Shown piece by piece: positions 21,425 through 34,500 of a stretch of 64,000 nt of DNA (within the stretch, counting starts at the first letter, position 1; each line of letters begins with the position of its first letter). The stretch covers positions 6,014,001 through 6,078,000 of the forward strand of contig OU862913.1 in the NCBI GenBank assembly GCA_917880885.1. Direction: 5' to 3'. This DNA is from Limnephilus marmoratus (taxonomy: Eukaryota > Arthropoda > Insecta > Trichoptera > Limnephilidae). A model generated the notes under the pieces. It was not told the origin of the DNA, did no database searches, and saw nothing but the letters and a program-made list of their open reading frames with translations. The position numbers and the translations under genes were made by a program.

Positions 21425-21735
21425 TTAGCACAGCTGTTGTGTGAGTATTGTCCTGATGTTGTGTTAGTTGTTTACCGAGATTGTATGAGTATTGTCCAGA
21501 GATCGTGTGAATATTTTCCAGAGATTGTGTGAGTATTGTCCAGTGATTGGTGAGTATTGTCCAGAGATTGTGTGAGAATTATCCCGATGCTGTGTTATTT
21601 GTTTCCCGAGATTGTGTGAGTATTGTCCAGATATCGTGTGAGTGTTGTCCAGAGATTGCGTGAGTATTATCGAGAGATCGCGTGAGTATTGTCATCAGAT
21701 AGTGTGAGTATTGTCCCAAAACTGTGTGCCTAACA
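21425..21735 (+). repeat. Minisatellite with TGTGTGAGTATTGTCC unit
   Basis: About ten irregular units of roughly 30 bp, built on GAGATTGTGTGAGTATTGTC with variants such as GATCGTGTGAATATT. The array also contains two copies of CCGATGCTGTGTTA/CTGATGTTGTGTTAG-type longer units, so it has a higher-order structure. Confidence 0.85.
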
Positions 21736-22084
21736 ATACTGTTTACTTCAATCGGCTGTCGACAAATCGTCGCGCGTCGTCTATATAGCAGTATCGAATG
21801 TCACCATACAGATATCTACGGAAACAGTCTCGCAAACTTTTATTTCTATTTATATTTTTGTTTATAACTTGATATTTCTAATTATTATTCTTAACAATAT
21901 TTTAAAGTAGATTTATAACATTTACGCTCTTTATATTGCTATTATTATGCCTTTTTATTGTAAATACAATGTAAATGTACCGAAACCATAAATAATAAAT
22001 AAAATAAAAATGTCAGGGTCTTCGGGTTCTTCCACCCCCTACATAAATCCGACCGGAATGACCGGATCTTCGCAGCAGTTTTTT
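21736..22084. other. No recognised feature
   Basis: AT-rich spacer without coding or repeat homology that I can see. Confidence 0.45.
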
Positions 22085-22526
22085 TTTGGTTTTTAGATTA
22101 GCTCCACACAAGAGGGCCTGAGGAAAATAATTCCTGTGTGGAGGGTCTTTTTAGGAATATAATGAGAGGAAATTTTGGGAAGGCAAGGGTATTAGGGTTG
22201 GGTAGGAATCTGGGGGTCAGTGTGTCCAGGAGTGGACGTATGAATCTATCCCTCCCACTGTGGTGTGAGGCAATGTTCCGGGAGAGTACGGCTGGAGAAG
22301 TCATAGGAACTCCCTCAACTATTCTCTCCTGATCCGGCCTACCATGCAGCTGGTGAGCAGACGCATCCGCCGCCAAGACCCGGACAAACCTCACCACATG
22401 AACCCGGGCACCCCTGCTAAGACACTAAAAGTAGCGGAACCACTTGGGTTGACCTATAGCAGAGGAGTTGATTATCGAATAAATATTTCCCGTGGCGGCG
22501 GTACCCATACTCGCCTCCCAAATTGA
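22085..22526 (-). repeat. SINE-like family A, copy 7 (long form)
   Basis: Runs from the AGCTCCACACAAGAGGGCC tail end to CGCCTCCCAAATTG, including the middle block. It abuts an inverted partial copy on its right. Confidence 0.8.
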
Positions 22527-22529
22527 GTT

Positions 22530-22740
22530 GTACCTGGTTTGGCAGAAAATGGTTGAAAGAGATCCTTTGAACTCCACAACAGAACTCTCGAAACATCGCC
22601 TTACACCGCAGTGGGAGGGATGGATTCATGCGTCCATCACAACAGATTTCAACCCGCCCCTCTTACCTTTATCCTTCCTAAAAACACCATCCACCCAGCA
22701 TCAGGTCGTCACCGCGCCGTCAGGTTCATGTGGTGTAATC
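22530..22740 (+). repeat. SINE-like family A, copy 8 (partial)
   Basis: Only the middle and 3' blocks are present (CACCGCAGTGGGAGGGATGG, then AAAACACCATCCACCCAGCA), oriented opposite to copy 7. The first half and the tail stem are missing. Confidence 0.65.
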
Positions 22741-22764
22741 TCCCCAGTGTCCCGCATATAACTG

Positions 22765-24300
22765 AATATATTTATTTATTTATTTAATACAAACGGCATA
22801 AGTATGCCATAAACATTAATTACATGTCACAAATTCATATTCAAAATATTAGTAATGGTAAAACAGTGTGTGTATAACAGTTATTTGTGACGATACATTG
22901 GGAAGTGACACCAGAGATAAATTTATATGCAAAAATCCATAATACAAATAAAATTAATAGTGATTAAAAAAATATGATAGCATAGCCTTCTTGTACCTAT
23001 GTTCCGTGCAGTTAAAAAGATCTATCACATCTGCATATCTATTAGTAACTTCATGCAACCTAGGTAAAAGTGAGCGTTTCGTATACTCATTACTCAGTCC
23101 GATTATTGTTACATTTAAAAAGGATTTTAGAACGAGTGGTTCTCGTGGGAATATGAAATTCAATGAGCTTAGTTAGATCAGGACTGTCTATTCTACCATT
23201 TACAATTTTGAACATTAATATTAAGTCGGATATAATTCTTCGATCTGACAGTCTTAGTAAATTTAATTCTTTCATCAAGTAATTATAATTTATGTTTTCA
23301 TTGGGAATACTGAGGTAAAAATAATGTATCTTAAGAATTTGTGTTGAATTTTTTCGATTAAATCTGAATGTATTTTAAAATGGGGGGACCAGATCGAGGA
23401 GTTATATTCGACTTGACTACGTACTAAGGATGTATACAAAATTTTTAAAGTTGAAATATTCTTGAAACCTCTGGAATTTCTAAGAACGAAGCCAAGCATT
23501 TTGATACCTTTATTATAGATTGAGTTTATATGGGATATAAAGTTTAATTTAGAGTCGAAAGTTTTGCCCAAGTCATTAATTTCTTCGACAGAGGTAAGGG
23601 TAGAGTTGTTAAGTTCATAAGGATGAATAATTGGTTGACATATTCTGTAAAAACTTATTGAATAACACTTATTTATGTTCAGATAAAGTTTGTTAATAGA
23701 ACACCAACTAATTAGTTTGTTTAAATTATTTTGTAGACAGGCACAATCTTCAGCGGTTTTGATGATTTTAAATATTTTCAAATCATCTGCAAAAAGCAAT
23801 ACATCTACATCTTTATCAAATATGTCAACAATATCTTTAATGAACAGTAGAAACAAAATTGGGCCTAAATGGGACCCTTGAGGTACACCACTGGTAGCTA
23901 TAAATTGATTGGAATAGAACAAATTAATTTTTACAAGTAGAACTCTATCAGATAGATAGCTTGCAAACCAGTCTAAAAGTTTTCCGTCAATACCGAGCTT
24001 ACGTAGTTTAACCCGTAGAATTTTATGGCACACTTTGTCAAAGGCCTTGTTAAAATCTGTGTATATGGAATCGACTTGAGTTTTGTTAGCTAATGCATTT
24101 GATATAAAGTTTTCATATAATGAGAGATTTGTCAGAGTTGACCTGCCTGACAAAAATCCATGTTGATTTGGAACAATGAGATGGTTAATATATGGGGAAA
24201 TTTTATCAAGAAGTAATTTTTCAAAAAGTTTCGGAATTATGTATAGATAGCTTACATACAGGTCTATAGTTAGTGACATCACTTTTATTACCCTTTTTAG
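22765..24300 (-). pseudogene. LINE E, 5'-truncated reverse transcriptase copy
   Basis: The 330-codon frame at 23290-24282 holds most of an RT: NQHGFLSGRSTLTNLSLYEN, motif A YTDFNKAFDKVCHKIL, motif B SGVPQGSHLGPILF and an intact catalytic LLFADDLKIF. The C-terminal thumb continues. A frameshift near 23285 passes the reading to 23090-23278 and then to 22954-23163, which complete the C-terminus. The 3' end is an (AAAT)n-like tail at about 22765-22790. RNA-templated target-primed insertion is the family's known mechanism. A second fragment is at 61411-61810. Confidence 0.88.
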
Positions 24301-24304
24301 TATA

Positions 24305-24395
24305 GGCGTTAGATAACAACGTTTGGGGGGAGGGGGAGGGGGTCAAAAACTAGCAAAATTCATCTTACGTAATAAATGAATGCTTCCTAAACAGT
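24305..24395. repeat. Family X MITE remnant
   Basis: AACGTTTGGGGGGAGGG, then GGGTCAAAAACTAGCAAAATT and TTACGTAATAAATGAATGC, is a diverged copy of the repeat at 34552-34672 and 44525-44665. Confidence 0.5.
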
Positions 24396-24644
24396 ATGTC
24401 AATAAACGAATAACATAAAATGTTGTTAATAAGATGGCTGGCTTGTGTCATACATTCTAATACAAAGACTTGAAAATTATGGTGAGCAATGACGTCAGCA
24501 CTAAACATTTTAATAATACCAACTTGACAGTGTGTTTCAATGACACGATTAAAAATGGACTTTTTAATAATGTTTTAAAAACTCTACGTTTACTATTATT
24601 TAATAAAACCTATTTATTCAGAATCAGCGTTTACTGGTCTATAT

Positions 24645-24937
24645 CATTGGTTCCCAAACTCTTTTCCAAACTATTTTGGCCCACGGACCCCGGGTAGCGC
24701 ATCGGAGGGGGTGGAATGGGATACGAGGTGAGGCGAAATGGATCCAGCCCCATCCCATGCCATAACGCCCCCCCCCCCCCCGATGAAACTTTCATACGAA
24801 TAAAAATGTGTAAAAACCTTGCCGCGGACCCCATGACGTCATTCAGGGACCAACAAATCAATTTTTATTTTCCATGGGCCCCCTGAATGATCCTGGGGAT
24901 CCCTGGGTGTCCGTACGGACCACTTTGGAAACCACTG
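24645..24937. mobile_element. hAT-like MITE, 293 bp
   Basis: Ends CATTGGTTCCCAAACT (left) and the complement of CAGTGGTTTCCAAAGT (right) form imperfect terminal repeats of hAT type. Flanks GTCTATAT (24637-24644) and GTCTATGA (24938-24945) match at six of eight bases, consistent with a worn 8-bp duplication. No coding is present. Confidence 0.6.
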
Positions 24938-25120
24938 GTCTATGATATGAATAAATTTTTTTAAATCCAAAATATTTTTCACTGGAGTTCCTTATTTTCA
25001 ATGAACAAGTATTAGAGGTGCCACACACAGAGACCATAAATATTGTGTGTATAAAAGGGCGCACACACCTTGTTGCAAGTGCTTTCACTTTTACTTGACA
25101 AAGCATTACAGCATTTTTAA

Positions 25121-25830
25121 CCCATTGGCCACAAACCCCGACAGCCTGCCGGGTGTGCAACTCAGGTACTTAACCACAAACCCCGGCACGCTGACGGGCT
25201 AGAGTAGGTCAGTCAAAAAACGGAAAACGAGCACGATAGTGACATTTTTCAATAAAATTTTCAATGCCAAACGCTCTGTAGGTAATTAATGATTAATTTC
25301 ATAGAATTGGCAATAATATGTTTCTTATATTTTTTCCCTGATATTTGTGTTCCAAGTTTTGTATGCAGCCAGCCGCCATTTAATTTCTTCAATATTGCGA
25401 GTGGTTCTAGGCTTTTGGTAGTGAACCTGAACGTCCCTGATTGTTTTGAGGACTATCATAGACAATTATTTTATTAGTTATTAGTATACATGTATATAAA
25501 AATCAAAAATTATTATTGTTCGATTAATGAATATTATGTTTTTTTGTAACTTTTTGGATAAAAATGTGGAAAAAAACTTACGAAAAAGGAGAAGGTTATA
25601 TTTGTAACCTTATTTACACATATTTTAATATTTTATAAAAATTTAATTTTTATGTTTTTCTTTACCTTAATCTAATATGTAAACAAATTTAAAGAAATTC
25701 ATTCATTTGAATATACGGTTCAAAAGTAACAATAGATTTAGTACACCGATGCAGGTTTTCAATTTTTGGTACAAAATTAATTCAGTGGTAAAGGCCAACT
25801 TTTTGGTTCATTAATTCTGTGGCCAATGGG
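25121..25830. mobile_element. piggyBac MITE, 710 bp (copy 1)
   Basis: CCCATTGGCCACA and its complement TGTGGCCAATGGG are the termini, flanked by TTAA at 25117-25120 and 25831-25834. The CACAAACCCCG motif occurs twice near the left end. An inverted copy of exactly 710 bp is at 54211-54920. No transposase is encoded, so movement would need a source in trans. Confidence 0.88.
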
Positions 25831-25834
25831 TTAA

Positions 25835-26958
25835 CCAAATCGGCCTAAGAGCTTTAAAATTTAAAGATTGGTATTTACAAATAATATATTTGTTTTAGAT
25901 TCATTTTGTTGTTTTGGGCGTATCGCAAATTTTCCAACTTTTAAACCGATTCCAAAAATGTTTTTCCCTTCTAAAAATAATATTGGTAGATCCTGTATTT
26001 GGTTTTGAAAAACGTTTTATTTGGTTATACATTTAACTTTTTCATTTTGATATTTGAACTTTGGAAACTTTTCGTGTAGGGAAATTTTTGAAGTTGGAAA
26101 ATTTTATTTTTCCTGAAAAATACGGATTCAGGTGTTTTCAAAATGATTTTTTTAATTTAATTATTTTTTATTACATTATAAGTTTGGAAATTGCCGATGT
26201 TGAGAAATTTTTTATTTTTCTGAAAAAAAATCTGATTAGAAAAATAGATGTTTAAAAGGTCGGGAATTTTTTAAAAAATATTTACCTTTTTGATATTAGT
26301 TTATCCTCTTTGTTTCTTCAATCCGTGGTTTGTCCTAACATGAAAAGTTTGGAAACTTTTGTGATGACCGTGTGCGGTTATCTCCTGATATTCTGAACTT
26401 CCAATTTATGAGGTATCCAGTTCCAGATACCTTGATTATGATCTCAGTACAGGTTGATTGACAATAAAATCGTGGGTAGACTATTGACGTTTATTCCGAG
26501 ATTGTGCAATGGTTCTTCTTAGGAAGTCTAAAGGTAAAGAGGACGAATGGACAACATTCACACCCTTTTATACGTTACTCATGTTGTCTCACTCATACAC
26601 GCATGTCTCTTTCATACCTTAAGACATACGTTTACCACATTTTTAATGTTAGGACATTTTATATTTTTCATAAAATTCTTTCGGAAACTTTTTGTATAAA
26701 CATTCAGACTCTTTGTGATTTTGTTATTTGTTGGTTTGAAAATTTTTAATATTTTGATCATAGAAAAATTTCTAATCGGAAAATATGTCGAGAAATTTTT
26801 TAAACAAATTTGATATTACGAAAAAACTGTAGGTGCACTATAATATTTTTTATTTGAATGTAAATTCCTTCATCAAACAGAAGAAACTTATCTACTTGTA
26901 GTTAGATTAGGAACAGCAGTTATGATATGCAATTAACTATATCAACGCTTGTCCACAG
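25835..26958 (+). other. Intron sequence, no recognised feature
   Basis: AT-rich, with many TTTGGAAA-like words but no exon or element I can support. It ends in a good acceptor, TTGTCCACAG at 26949-26958. Confidence 0.5.
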
Positions 26959-27080
26959 GTGTCTTGGTACCAGAACTCGTTCCTGCTGTCACAGACAGAC
27001 CGCCTGACCATGGGGCAAAACACACAGAATCACTGGCTACTCATCAGTAACGTCCAACCAGAGGACTTTGGCAATTACAG
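26959..27080 (+). CDS. Ig-domain exon of a Lachesin/Klingon/Ig-LON-like adhesion protein
   Basis: The 40 codons read VSWYQNSFLLSQTDRL, then LLISNVQPEDFGNY and two bases of the next codon. This is the core of an immunoglobulin C2/I-type domain: the tryptophan of strand C, and the DxGxY-type motif (here EDFGNY) before the second cysteine. The acceptor CCACAG and donor GTAACA are good. Joined to 45224, the split codon becomes serine followed directly by the strand F cysteine. Family members are GPI-anchored or secreted neuronal adhesion molecules. The strand B cysteine and any earlier Ig domains were not found upstream in the window. Confidence 0.85.
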
Positions 27081-27116
27081 GTAACACACATATTTTTTTT
27101 TTTTTTACATTAACTT

Positions 27117-28446
27117 CACATTCAAATTGGCAGACGGGTATGACGGGTATAGCAGATACATTGTATTCCGAAAAGACAGAAGCACAGGACAAACCCGAGG
27201 TGGTGGACTACTGATGGCACTGCTAAATGATGAACACACGCGAACTGAACAACTTTCCCACCTGGAAACGGGAGATGAAAATTTATGGGTCAAAGTAATT
27301 ATTCACGACGTATGTTTATTTATTTGTACTGTCTACATCCCACCCAATTCGAAAACAAATGTTTACACGATTTTTTTTGAAATGTTAATTATTAACTTAA
27401 ACTACCTTGTTGATAAATTTTTTTTAGTGATTGGTGATTTTAATATTAATTCTTCACAAAATCCACGCGCAGTGAATACCGAACTTTCGTATGTTATGGA
27501 ACTGTTTCAACTGAAGCAGTTTAATACAGTGCTGAACTCATGTAATCGTACCTTGGATCTTGTATTAAGTAACTTAAGTATGTCTACGAAAAAATCCGAA
27601 TTCTCTCTCGTACAAGAAGATAATTACCATCCGACACTTTTGTCGGAGTTTAGTGTTAAACTTGACAGACCGTTGAAGAATCGTTTTGTACATTTAGAAA
27701 ATAACTTCCGCGGTTGGAATTTCTCCAAGGGCGACTTTGAGAAGCTTTACAACCAATAACGTGAACACAATTGGCAGGCTATCCTAGAGATTTCCGATGT
27801 AGACGAGGCAGTTAAATACTTCTACGATACCCTGTACGCGTATTTCTAATAAAAAACGCGCCGCAAAATGAAAGCTATCCTAGATGGTTTTCGCGCGAGA
27901 TTATCGGGGACATAAAGATGAAGCTCATACACCATCGGCGGTGGAAACGATCAGGTTTGGAAAGTGAACACGATTATTCAAATCTTATCGTACTAGAATT
28001 AAACGTAATATTTCAACAGCCCACAAAAACTATATTTTAAAGGTAGAAAATAATGTGAAACATGATCCGAAGTCATTCTGGAAATATGTTTCTCATAAGA
28101 AACACGATAGAGGTCTGTTAAGTCATATCATCCTGAATGATTGCACTCACAAAGGAACCGACGTACCGGAAGCTTTCGCAAAGTATTTTCAATCTGTCTA
28201 TAATCAGGAAAAAGTTGATTTTGAATCATATGTGCCAGGACAGATTAGATCAACAAATGCTCAAAATATCTCCATTGAAAACGTTAATATCGTGGATTTC
28301 AGTTTAGCAGTAAAAAAATTGAAACCAAAAACATCGTTTGGTCCTGATTTGGTTCCACCCTTTGTCATTAAGGGTTCTGAACCACTATCTAAGCCACTTC
28401 TACATTTATTTAATCTAACTATTAAAAACGGAGTTTTTCCTAAATT
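27117..28446 (+). pseudogene. LINE A (plus copy), endonuclease and linker part
   Basis: The first frame (27127-27759) is an APE-type endonuclease: GQTRGGGLLMALLNDEHTR, then VIGDFNINSSQNP and TLDLVLSNLS, ending in the SDHxP-like DNYHPT. Endonuclease nicking starts target-primed reverse transcription in this class. Stops break 27760-28054. The linker (28055-28440) reads DPKSFWKYVSHKKHD and SFGPDLVPPFVIKG and stops at FPK, where another LINE A copy is inserted. It continues at 30684. The copy lies 37 bp inside the intron after the Ig exon. Confidence 0.85.
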
Positions 28447-30683
28447 ATTTATTTATTTTATTTATTTATTTATTTTATTTTAAATGCACATTTACAGTTA
28501 CATAACCAATAATAAACATACATTTTATTTTATTAAGTAATAATAGCGTTTTTGAATTGATCAATATTTAGTTTAAAAATATCTATATCAGGGGGCAGGA
28601 AATTTAGTAAAATAATCATTTTTCCGAACGGCATTACTAATGGTAAGTTAGTTCTGCATCTCGGAACAACAAAAGTTCTGTGTCTGCGTGCTCTTGTGAA
28701 GTTGTCGGGGACATAAAACTCAAATTTTTGTAATATATCGGGAATACAGATGTTACCGTTTAAAAGTTTATATGCTGTTGTCAGCAAAGCAGTTTCCCTT
28801 CTTTCTGCGAGGCTATTAATACCCAGCATGCCGGACAAAAAGGCTGATGGATATAACCAGGGATAATATCCGAAGTCTCTAAGATACAAATATCTCAGAA
28901 ACTTCTTTTGCATCATTTGAGAGTATGTTAAATCCACTGGTCCCCATATTACTGAACCACTTTCCAAAATGTTACGTACTAAGCTATAGTATAGCAAACG
29001 AATCGCGGCTGAGCTGCAAAAGTGTCTGGAGTTGCTTAGCACAAATCCTAGCATTCTTAGAGCTTTGCTGCATATCGTCTCTATGTGGACGTGAAATGTT
29101 AGGTGCGCATCAAATGTGATTCCCAAATCTCTCGAAATAACAATGTGCTGAAGAGACGAATAAGACATTTTGCAGTTATAGTAAATCGTTTTGTTCGCCT
29201 TGGTGTAGCACATGATAGAGCATTTCTTAATATTAAATCCTAATTTATTGGTGTGACTTCATTCGACGATAGAATTTATATCACTTTGTAGCTGCAAGCA
29301 ATTTTCCAAAGATTTTATTAAAAGGAATAGTTTGAGGTCATCCGCGAATAAGAGAAACTTAGAAAATTTTATGCAATGATAAATGTCGTTGATAAATAGC
29401 GAGAAAAGTAAGGGTCCAAGATTTGACCCCTGCGGAACTCCAGAGTTTGTGATGAAGTTGGAAGATTGAAATATACCATAAGTTACGTATTGCTGTCTGT
29501 TTGTGAAATAACTTAGAAATAGACGTAGAAGTTTCGCTGAAAATCCAAATTGGTCGAGTTTATTTAGGAGAATAAGCGGATCTACCGAGTCAAAGGCTTT
29601 TGCGAAGTCGTTGTATGATACATCTACTTGATTGTTGCTATCAAGAGCTTGAGATATGTACTCCGTAAAAACCATTAGATTAGACACTAAAACCAGACAC
29701 TGCCAGACCTAAAACCGTGTTGCTTGTCAATTATAAAGGGTTCAACTTGGGTATAAATGAATTTATGAATTATTAGTTCAAACAACTTGGCTGGAGAGGA
29801 TAGGATCGCCACTGGTCTGTAATTAGAGACTGGAGCCTTATCACCAGTTTTATGTAACGGTGTAACGTTCGAGATCTTCCACACGTCTGGGAATATTCCG
29901 GAGTTAAGTGAGAGATTATAAATATACGCGAGAGGTGTTAATAAGGGCTCAAAACAGCCCTTTAATACGAATGACGGAATAAGATCCGGTCCAAAAGAAG
30001 TTTTGGCTTTTAATTTTTTAGCAGCCGCGGTGATGTCAATGTTGTGATGTTTTGAATATCAACATTCTGCGCTATTAGTGGTGTTTTTTTTCCAGGTATA
30101 AAAGATTTCAAGTCCGCAGCTTCCTTTCTATAAGTTGATTTAAAATAGTCTGCAAATGCTTCTGGAATATCTGCTCCCGAGAAAGACTGATTATTCCAAG
30201 TAACATGGTCAACAAACCCGCCATCACTTCTCTTGGACGAGATATATTTCCAGAAAGATTTGGGATCACATTTGATATTTTTTTCAACAGAATTAATATA
30301 TTGCACATGTGCTAATCGAATATTGCGTTTTATTTTTGTTCTAAGTAGACAAAACATGTCACGTTCACTTACCATTCCAGTTTTCTTCCATTTTTTGTAA
30401 TGTTTGAATTTGAGCTTTATGTCGCTAACAACCTCACTAGAAAACCATTTAGGATATTTCCTACCATTCCTCGGGGTGCGCTTAATTTTGAAACACATAT
30501 CAAAGTATTTATAAATTATAGAATAAAAAAGGTTTGTCGCTAAATTAACATCATTTATGTCCTTCAAAGGCTGCCAATCATGAGATTGTAAATGGCAATA
30601 AAGAGCCTTAAAATCACCATGTTCGAAGTTCCATCCTCGCCTAACACTATTACCAGTATTATTCAAGAAGTTTCGTGTTTGAC
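28447..30683 (-). mobile_element. LINE A (minus copy) inserted into the plus copy
   Basis: Its 3' tail is the TTTATTTATTTTATTT tract at 28447-28485. Coding blocks on the minus strand are linker (30010-30660: RGWNFEHGDFKALY, DPKSFWKYISSKRSD), RT fingers (29687-29884: VTPLHKTGDKAPVSNYRP), palm (29259-29687: YNDFAKAFDSVDPLILL, SGVPQGSNLGP, intact LLFADDLKLF) and the C-terminus (28533-29213). Frameshifts near 29250, 29690 and 29990 make it dead. AATT occurs at both borders (28443-28446 and 30684-30687), a likely short target duplication. The 5' end is truncated before the endonuclease. Confidence 0.85.
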
Positions 30684-31512
30684 AATTGGTGGAAGCTGTC
30701 ACCCCCTTACACAAAGATGGCGATAAGTGTCAAGCTACCAACTACCGTCATATAGCCATTCTTTCAGCTCCTGCCTAGTTATTAGAAATAATTATCCATA
30801 CATATGTAAATGCTAAAGTTGAACCATTCTTGATCGAACAACAACATGGATTTAGACATGGCCGATCAACCACTACAAATTTAATGGTATTTACAGATTA
30901 CGTGGCGAGAGCAATCGATAACAATGAGCAGGTCAACACATCATACCATGACTTTGCAAAGGCTTTCGAAAAGGTGGATCACTAAGTGCTCCTAAGTAGG
31001 CTTGAAGAAATTGGTTTTTCCGAAAACTTACTGAAACTCTTTGGTCATTATTTGAGCGAAAGGGAACAATTTGTATCCTATGGTGAGTTTAACTCTAACA
31101 CGTATCCTACAAACTCTGGTGTGCCGCAGGGATCAAATTTAGGACTCTTTTTGTTTTTAATTTTTATTAACAATATACGGAAAAACATCAAATTCGTCCG
31201 CTTTTTACTATTTGCAGATGACATTAAACTCTTCTTGAGAATTCGATTATTAGAAGACTGTAGAAAACTCCAGGAAGATGTAAATTCAATTATTGACTGG
31301 AGTATCGATAATAAACTTGATTTCAACTTCCAAAAATGCTCGATTATGTGCTTTACGAGGTCACAAAAGACCATATATTTTAATTATAAAATGAAAGACA
31401 CATCATTGAAGCACATGGCGACATGTAAGGACCTAGGAATTGTGTATGACGCTCGGTTAACATTTCATTATCATATTGAAAAGATATGCAAATCAGTCAC
31501 AAAGATGTTGGG
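30684..31512 (+). pseudogene. LINE A (plus copy), reverse transcriptase part
   Basis: Resumes the plus-strand copy after the inverted insertion. VTPLHKDGDKCQATNYR is followed by QQHGFRHGRSTTTNLMVFTD, a motif A relic (YHDFAKAFEKVDH, then a stop), then an open frame 30986-31567 with SGVPQGSNLGLFLF and an intact catalytic FADDIKLF. It stops in KMLGF at about 31512, where the T-rich tail of LINE B begins. Remaining C-terminal sequence was not found beyond LINE B. Confidence 0.83.
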
Positions 31513-34500
31513 TTTTTTTATTTTATTTTTTTTTATTTATTATTATTTATTGAAACATTTATTATAATTACAATTTTACAACAAAATATTTTTTTACTAC
31601 CCTTCCATTAAAAGAATTTGCTTGTGTATGGAAGAGGAGTGTACATAAATGCTATTAGTTATTAGTTATAAGTTAGTACTTAAATAATTAATTGTACATA
31701 AATATATGTGAGCTGCAGTATTTATTTGAAAATGGTGTGTATTTTAAAAAAAAGAAAGAATGTTATGGAAAACTAAGGATACTTGAAAGATTAATTGACA
31801 GTATTTTTTTTCTTACGAATATTTATAAAATGTCTCTTGACAGAGAGCAGTGTTCGGGTTTTATCATTAATGCTTCTGATTTCTTCTGGTAGACGATTGA
31901 AAAAAGTTCTTCCCTGGTAAGTATAATGATGCTGTGCAAAAGACGTATTTAGTTTTGGGTATAGAAAAACATGTTTAAGTCGAGTTCTGTTTTCATTTAA
32001 AAATGGATATTTATCTTTTTCATAATTTGAATTAATGAATTTTTAATATATAAATCTTTAAATGTGGGTACATGAAATTCTTCAAACAGGCGTTCTGTTG
32101 GGTAGTCTAAGGATTTTTTTAATATTATTTTAATAATAATTGTTCTTTGTACAATTTCTATTGGAAGAAGGTTACATTTATACGCGGATCCCCAACTAAT
32201 AATAGCGTATTGTAAAGTGGATTGAACTAAGGCATAGTAGATTAAATATAGATTTTTTATCGACAGAAAATTTCTAATTCTTAAAAATATATATATTAAT
32301 TTTCTGATTTTGTTTACTACTTGACATATTTGTTCCTTCCATTTCAGATTTTTATCGATAATTACGCCGAGATATTTAATTTTATTTGTAGTTTTTAATA
32401 TTGTACAGTTTGATTTGCAATAATGTTGGCTGTGAATTTTAGTGTTATCGTGTATGACAATGTTAAAATTTTTGAGATCGTCGTTTGGATGGATTGCAAA
32501 TGGAATTACAAAAAATGTCTTTTCACTATTTAGTGATAGTAAATTAGTGTCGAAAAAATTCTTAAGAGTATTGATGTCTTCTGTGGCCTTTAATTTTACA
32601 TAGTATTTTCACTTATTATTAAAACTGTATCGTCGGCGTATGATGTAATTTGACCATGTAGATGTTGAAAAAAAATATCGTTTACATATATGGTAAAAAG
32701 GATTGGTCCAAGCACTGTACCTTGGAGGATTCCAAAGCTTGAAATCTCTTGATCACTATTAACACGATTGATTTTTACCACCTGAGGGCGATTTTTTAAG
32801 TAGTTAGTGATCCATTTAATCGCGTTGCCTTTTATGCCAATATCATTTAATTTTTTTAATAGCATCTCATGGGATATGCTATCGAATGCCTTTCTGAGGT
32901 CAATAAATATGCCCGCACATTTTTTACCTTTATCTAATGATTCGTAAATGTATGAAGTTACGTTAGCAATTGCATCTTGTGTGCTGAGTGATTAAATAAA
33001 ACCAAACTGGTTTTTGTGTAGTATTTTATTACTATCTAGAAAATTTATCAATTGTTTTTTTACTATTTTTTCAAAGATCTTTCCTATGTTAGAAATTAGA
33101 CAAATTGGGCGATAATTCGTTACTTGGTGTGGATCACCAGATTTGTAAATAGGTGAGATTATTGTGTTTTTGTAGTTCATTGGAAATATTCCTTTCGTTA
33201 AACTCAAGTTTATTAAATGAGTGATGGGTTTTATCAAGTAAGATTTCATAGATTTTAACATGTGTGCCGTAATAGAATCAAAACCGGGAGACGAACCTCC
33301 TTTCATATTTTCTATTATTTTTAAGATTTCACATTCTGTTGTTATTTCAAATGTTGAAAGTATATTACGTTTCTGAAAATTTTTATTTTATTTTTTTCCG
33401 GGTTAGAAGGTTTTTGAATATTTTTCGCAAGATTTTTTCCAACATTTGCAAAGAAGGAATTAAATATGTTTGCACATTGTTTAGGCTGTAAATTGGCATC
33501 TATAATTTTTTTATCATGTTCGATGTACTTAATTATTTGTGTTTTTTTTGTATTGTCTATGGCCAAATTCGCAGTTTTCCACATTTGTAAATGGTTATTT
33601 TCTGAAGATAATATTTTATTTTTAAATAACTCTTCCTTTCTTTTTTTAATATAAGATGTTAATTTATTTTTATATTTTTTATAAAAAATATATGCTTTTT
33701 CATCATGGGGATTTTTTAAAGTTGTTTTATAAAGCTTTTCTTTGTTTCTGATAGATATTATAAGTCCTTTGGTAATCCAAGGTTTTAAACATCATAATTT
33801 TGATTTTATGTGTATTATTATTTCAGTTGTCGAATTTTTAATGTGTTGTGACAGGATTTTTTCAAAGTTAGTCGAAAAAATTTCGGTATCATCACTATTT
33901 AAAACATTGTTCCTATCTTCCTTTTTTAGTTTTTAAGAGAGAATTGTCATGTCTATTGTTGATTTTTTGGGTATTAAATTATGTTTTTTATGTTTAATAT
34001 TTTAATAGTTATGTCAGTTTTCCAAACAATTGATTTTAGTTTGTGAAGATCTTTAATGTTTACGTTTGTCCAAATGTGATCTAAACAAGATGGAGTATGT
34101 TCTTTTATTTCTCTAGTATTTTTATTTATGCAAGATATGAAATTTTGTTCAGTCATACAATTGATGTATTCAGTTTTGTTATTATTTTCTATTTTTTCAT
34201 TAATGTTCACATTAAAATCACCCACCACGAAGCAGAGTTTATTTTTTAATTTTATAATATGTATGTATTTGAGGTCATTAATAAACGTAATAATACTCGA
34301 GCCATGCGTTCTATAGATAGCAATTAAATGATATATTGATTTGCCGAGTTTGAAGTGTACTTCGGTGCAGTTTACCAAATGTATTGGGTGTTCTATAATG
34401 TTAACAATACTAAATTTATTATTTCCAAATATTATTATTCCCGAATTTTTGTTGATATCTACTTTGGTAGAAATATAATTGTGCTCAGGTAAGTGATAAG

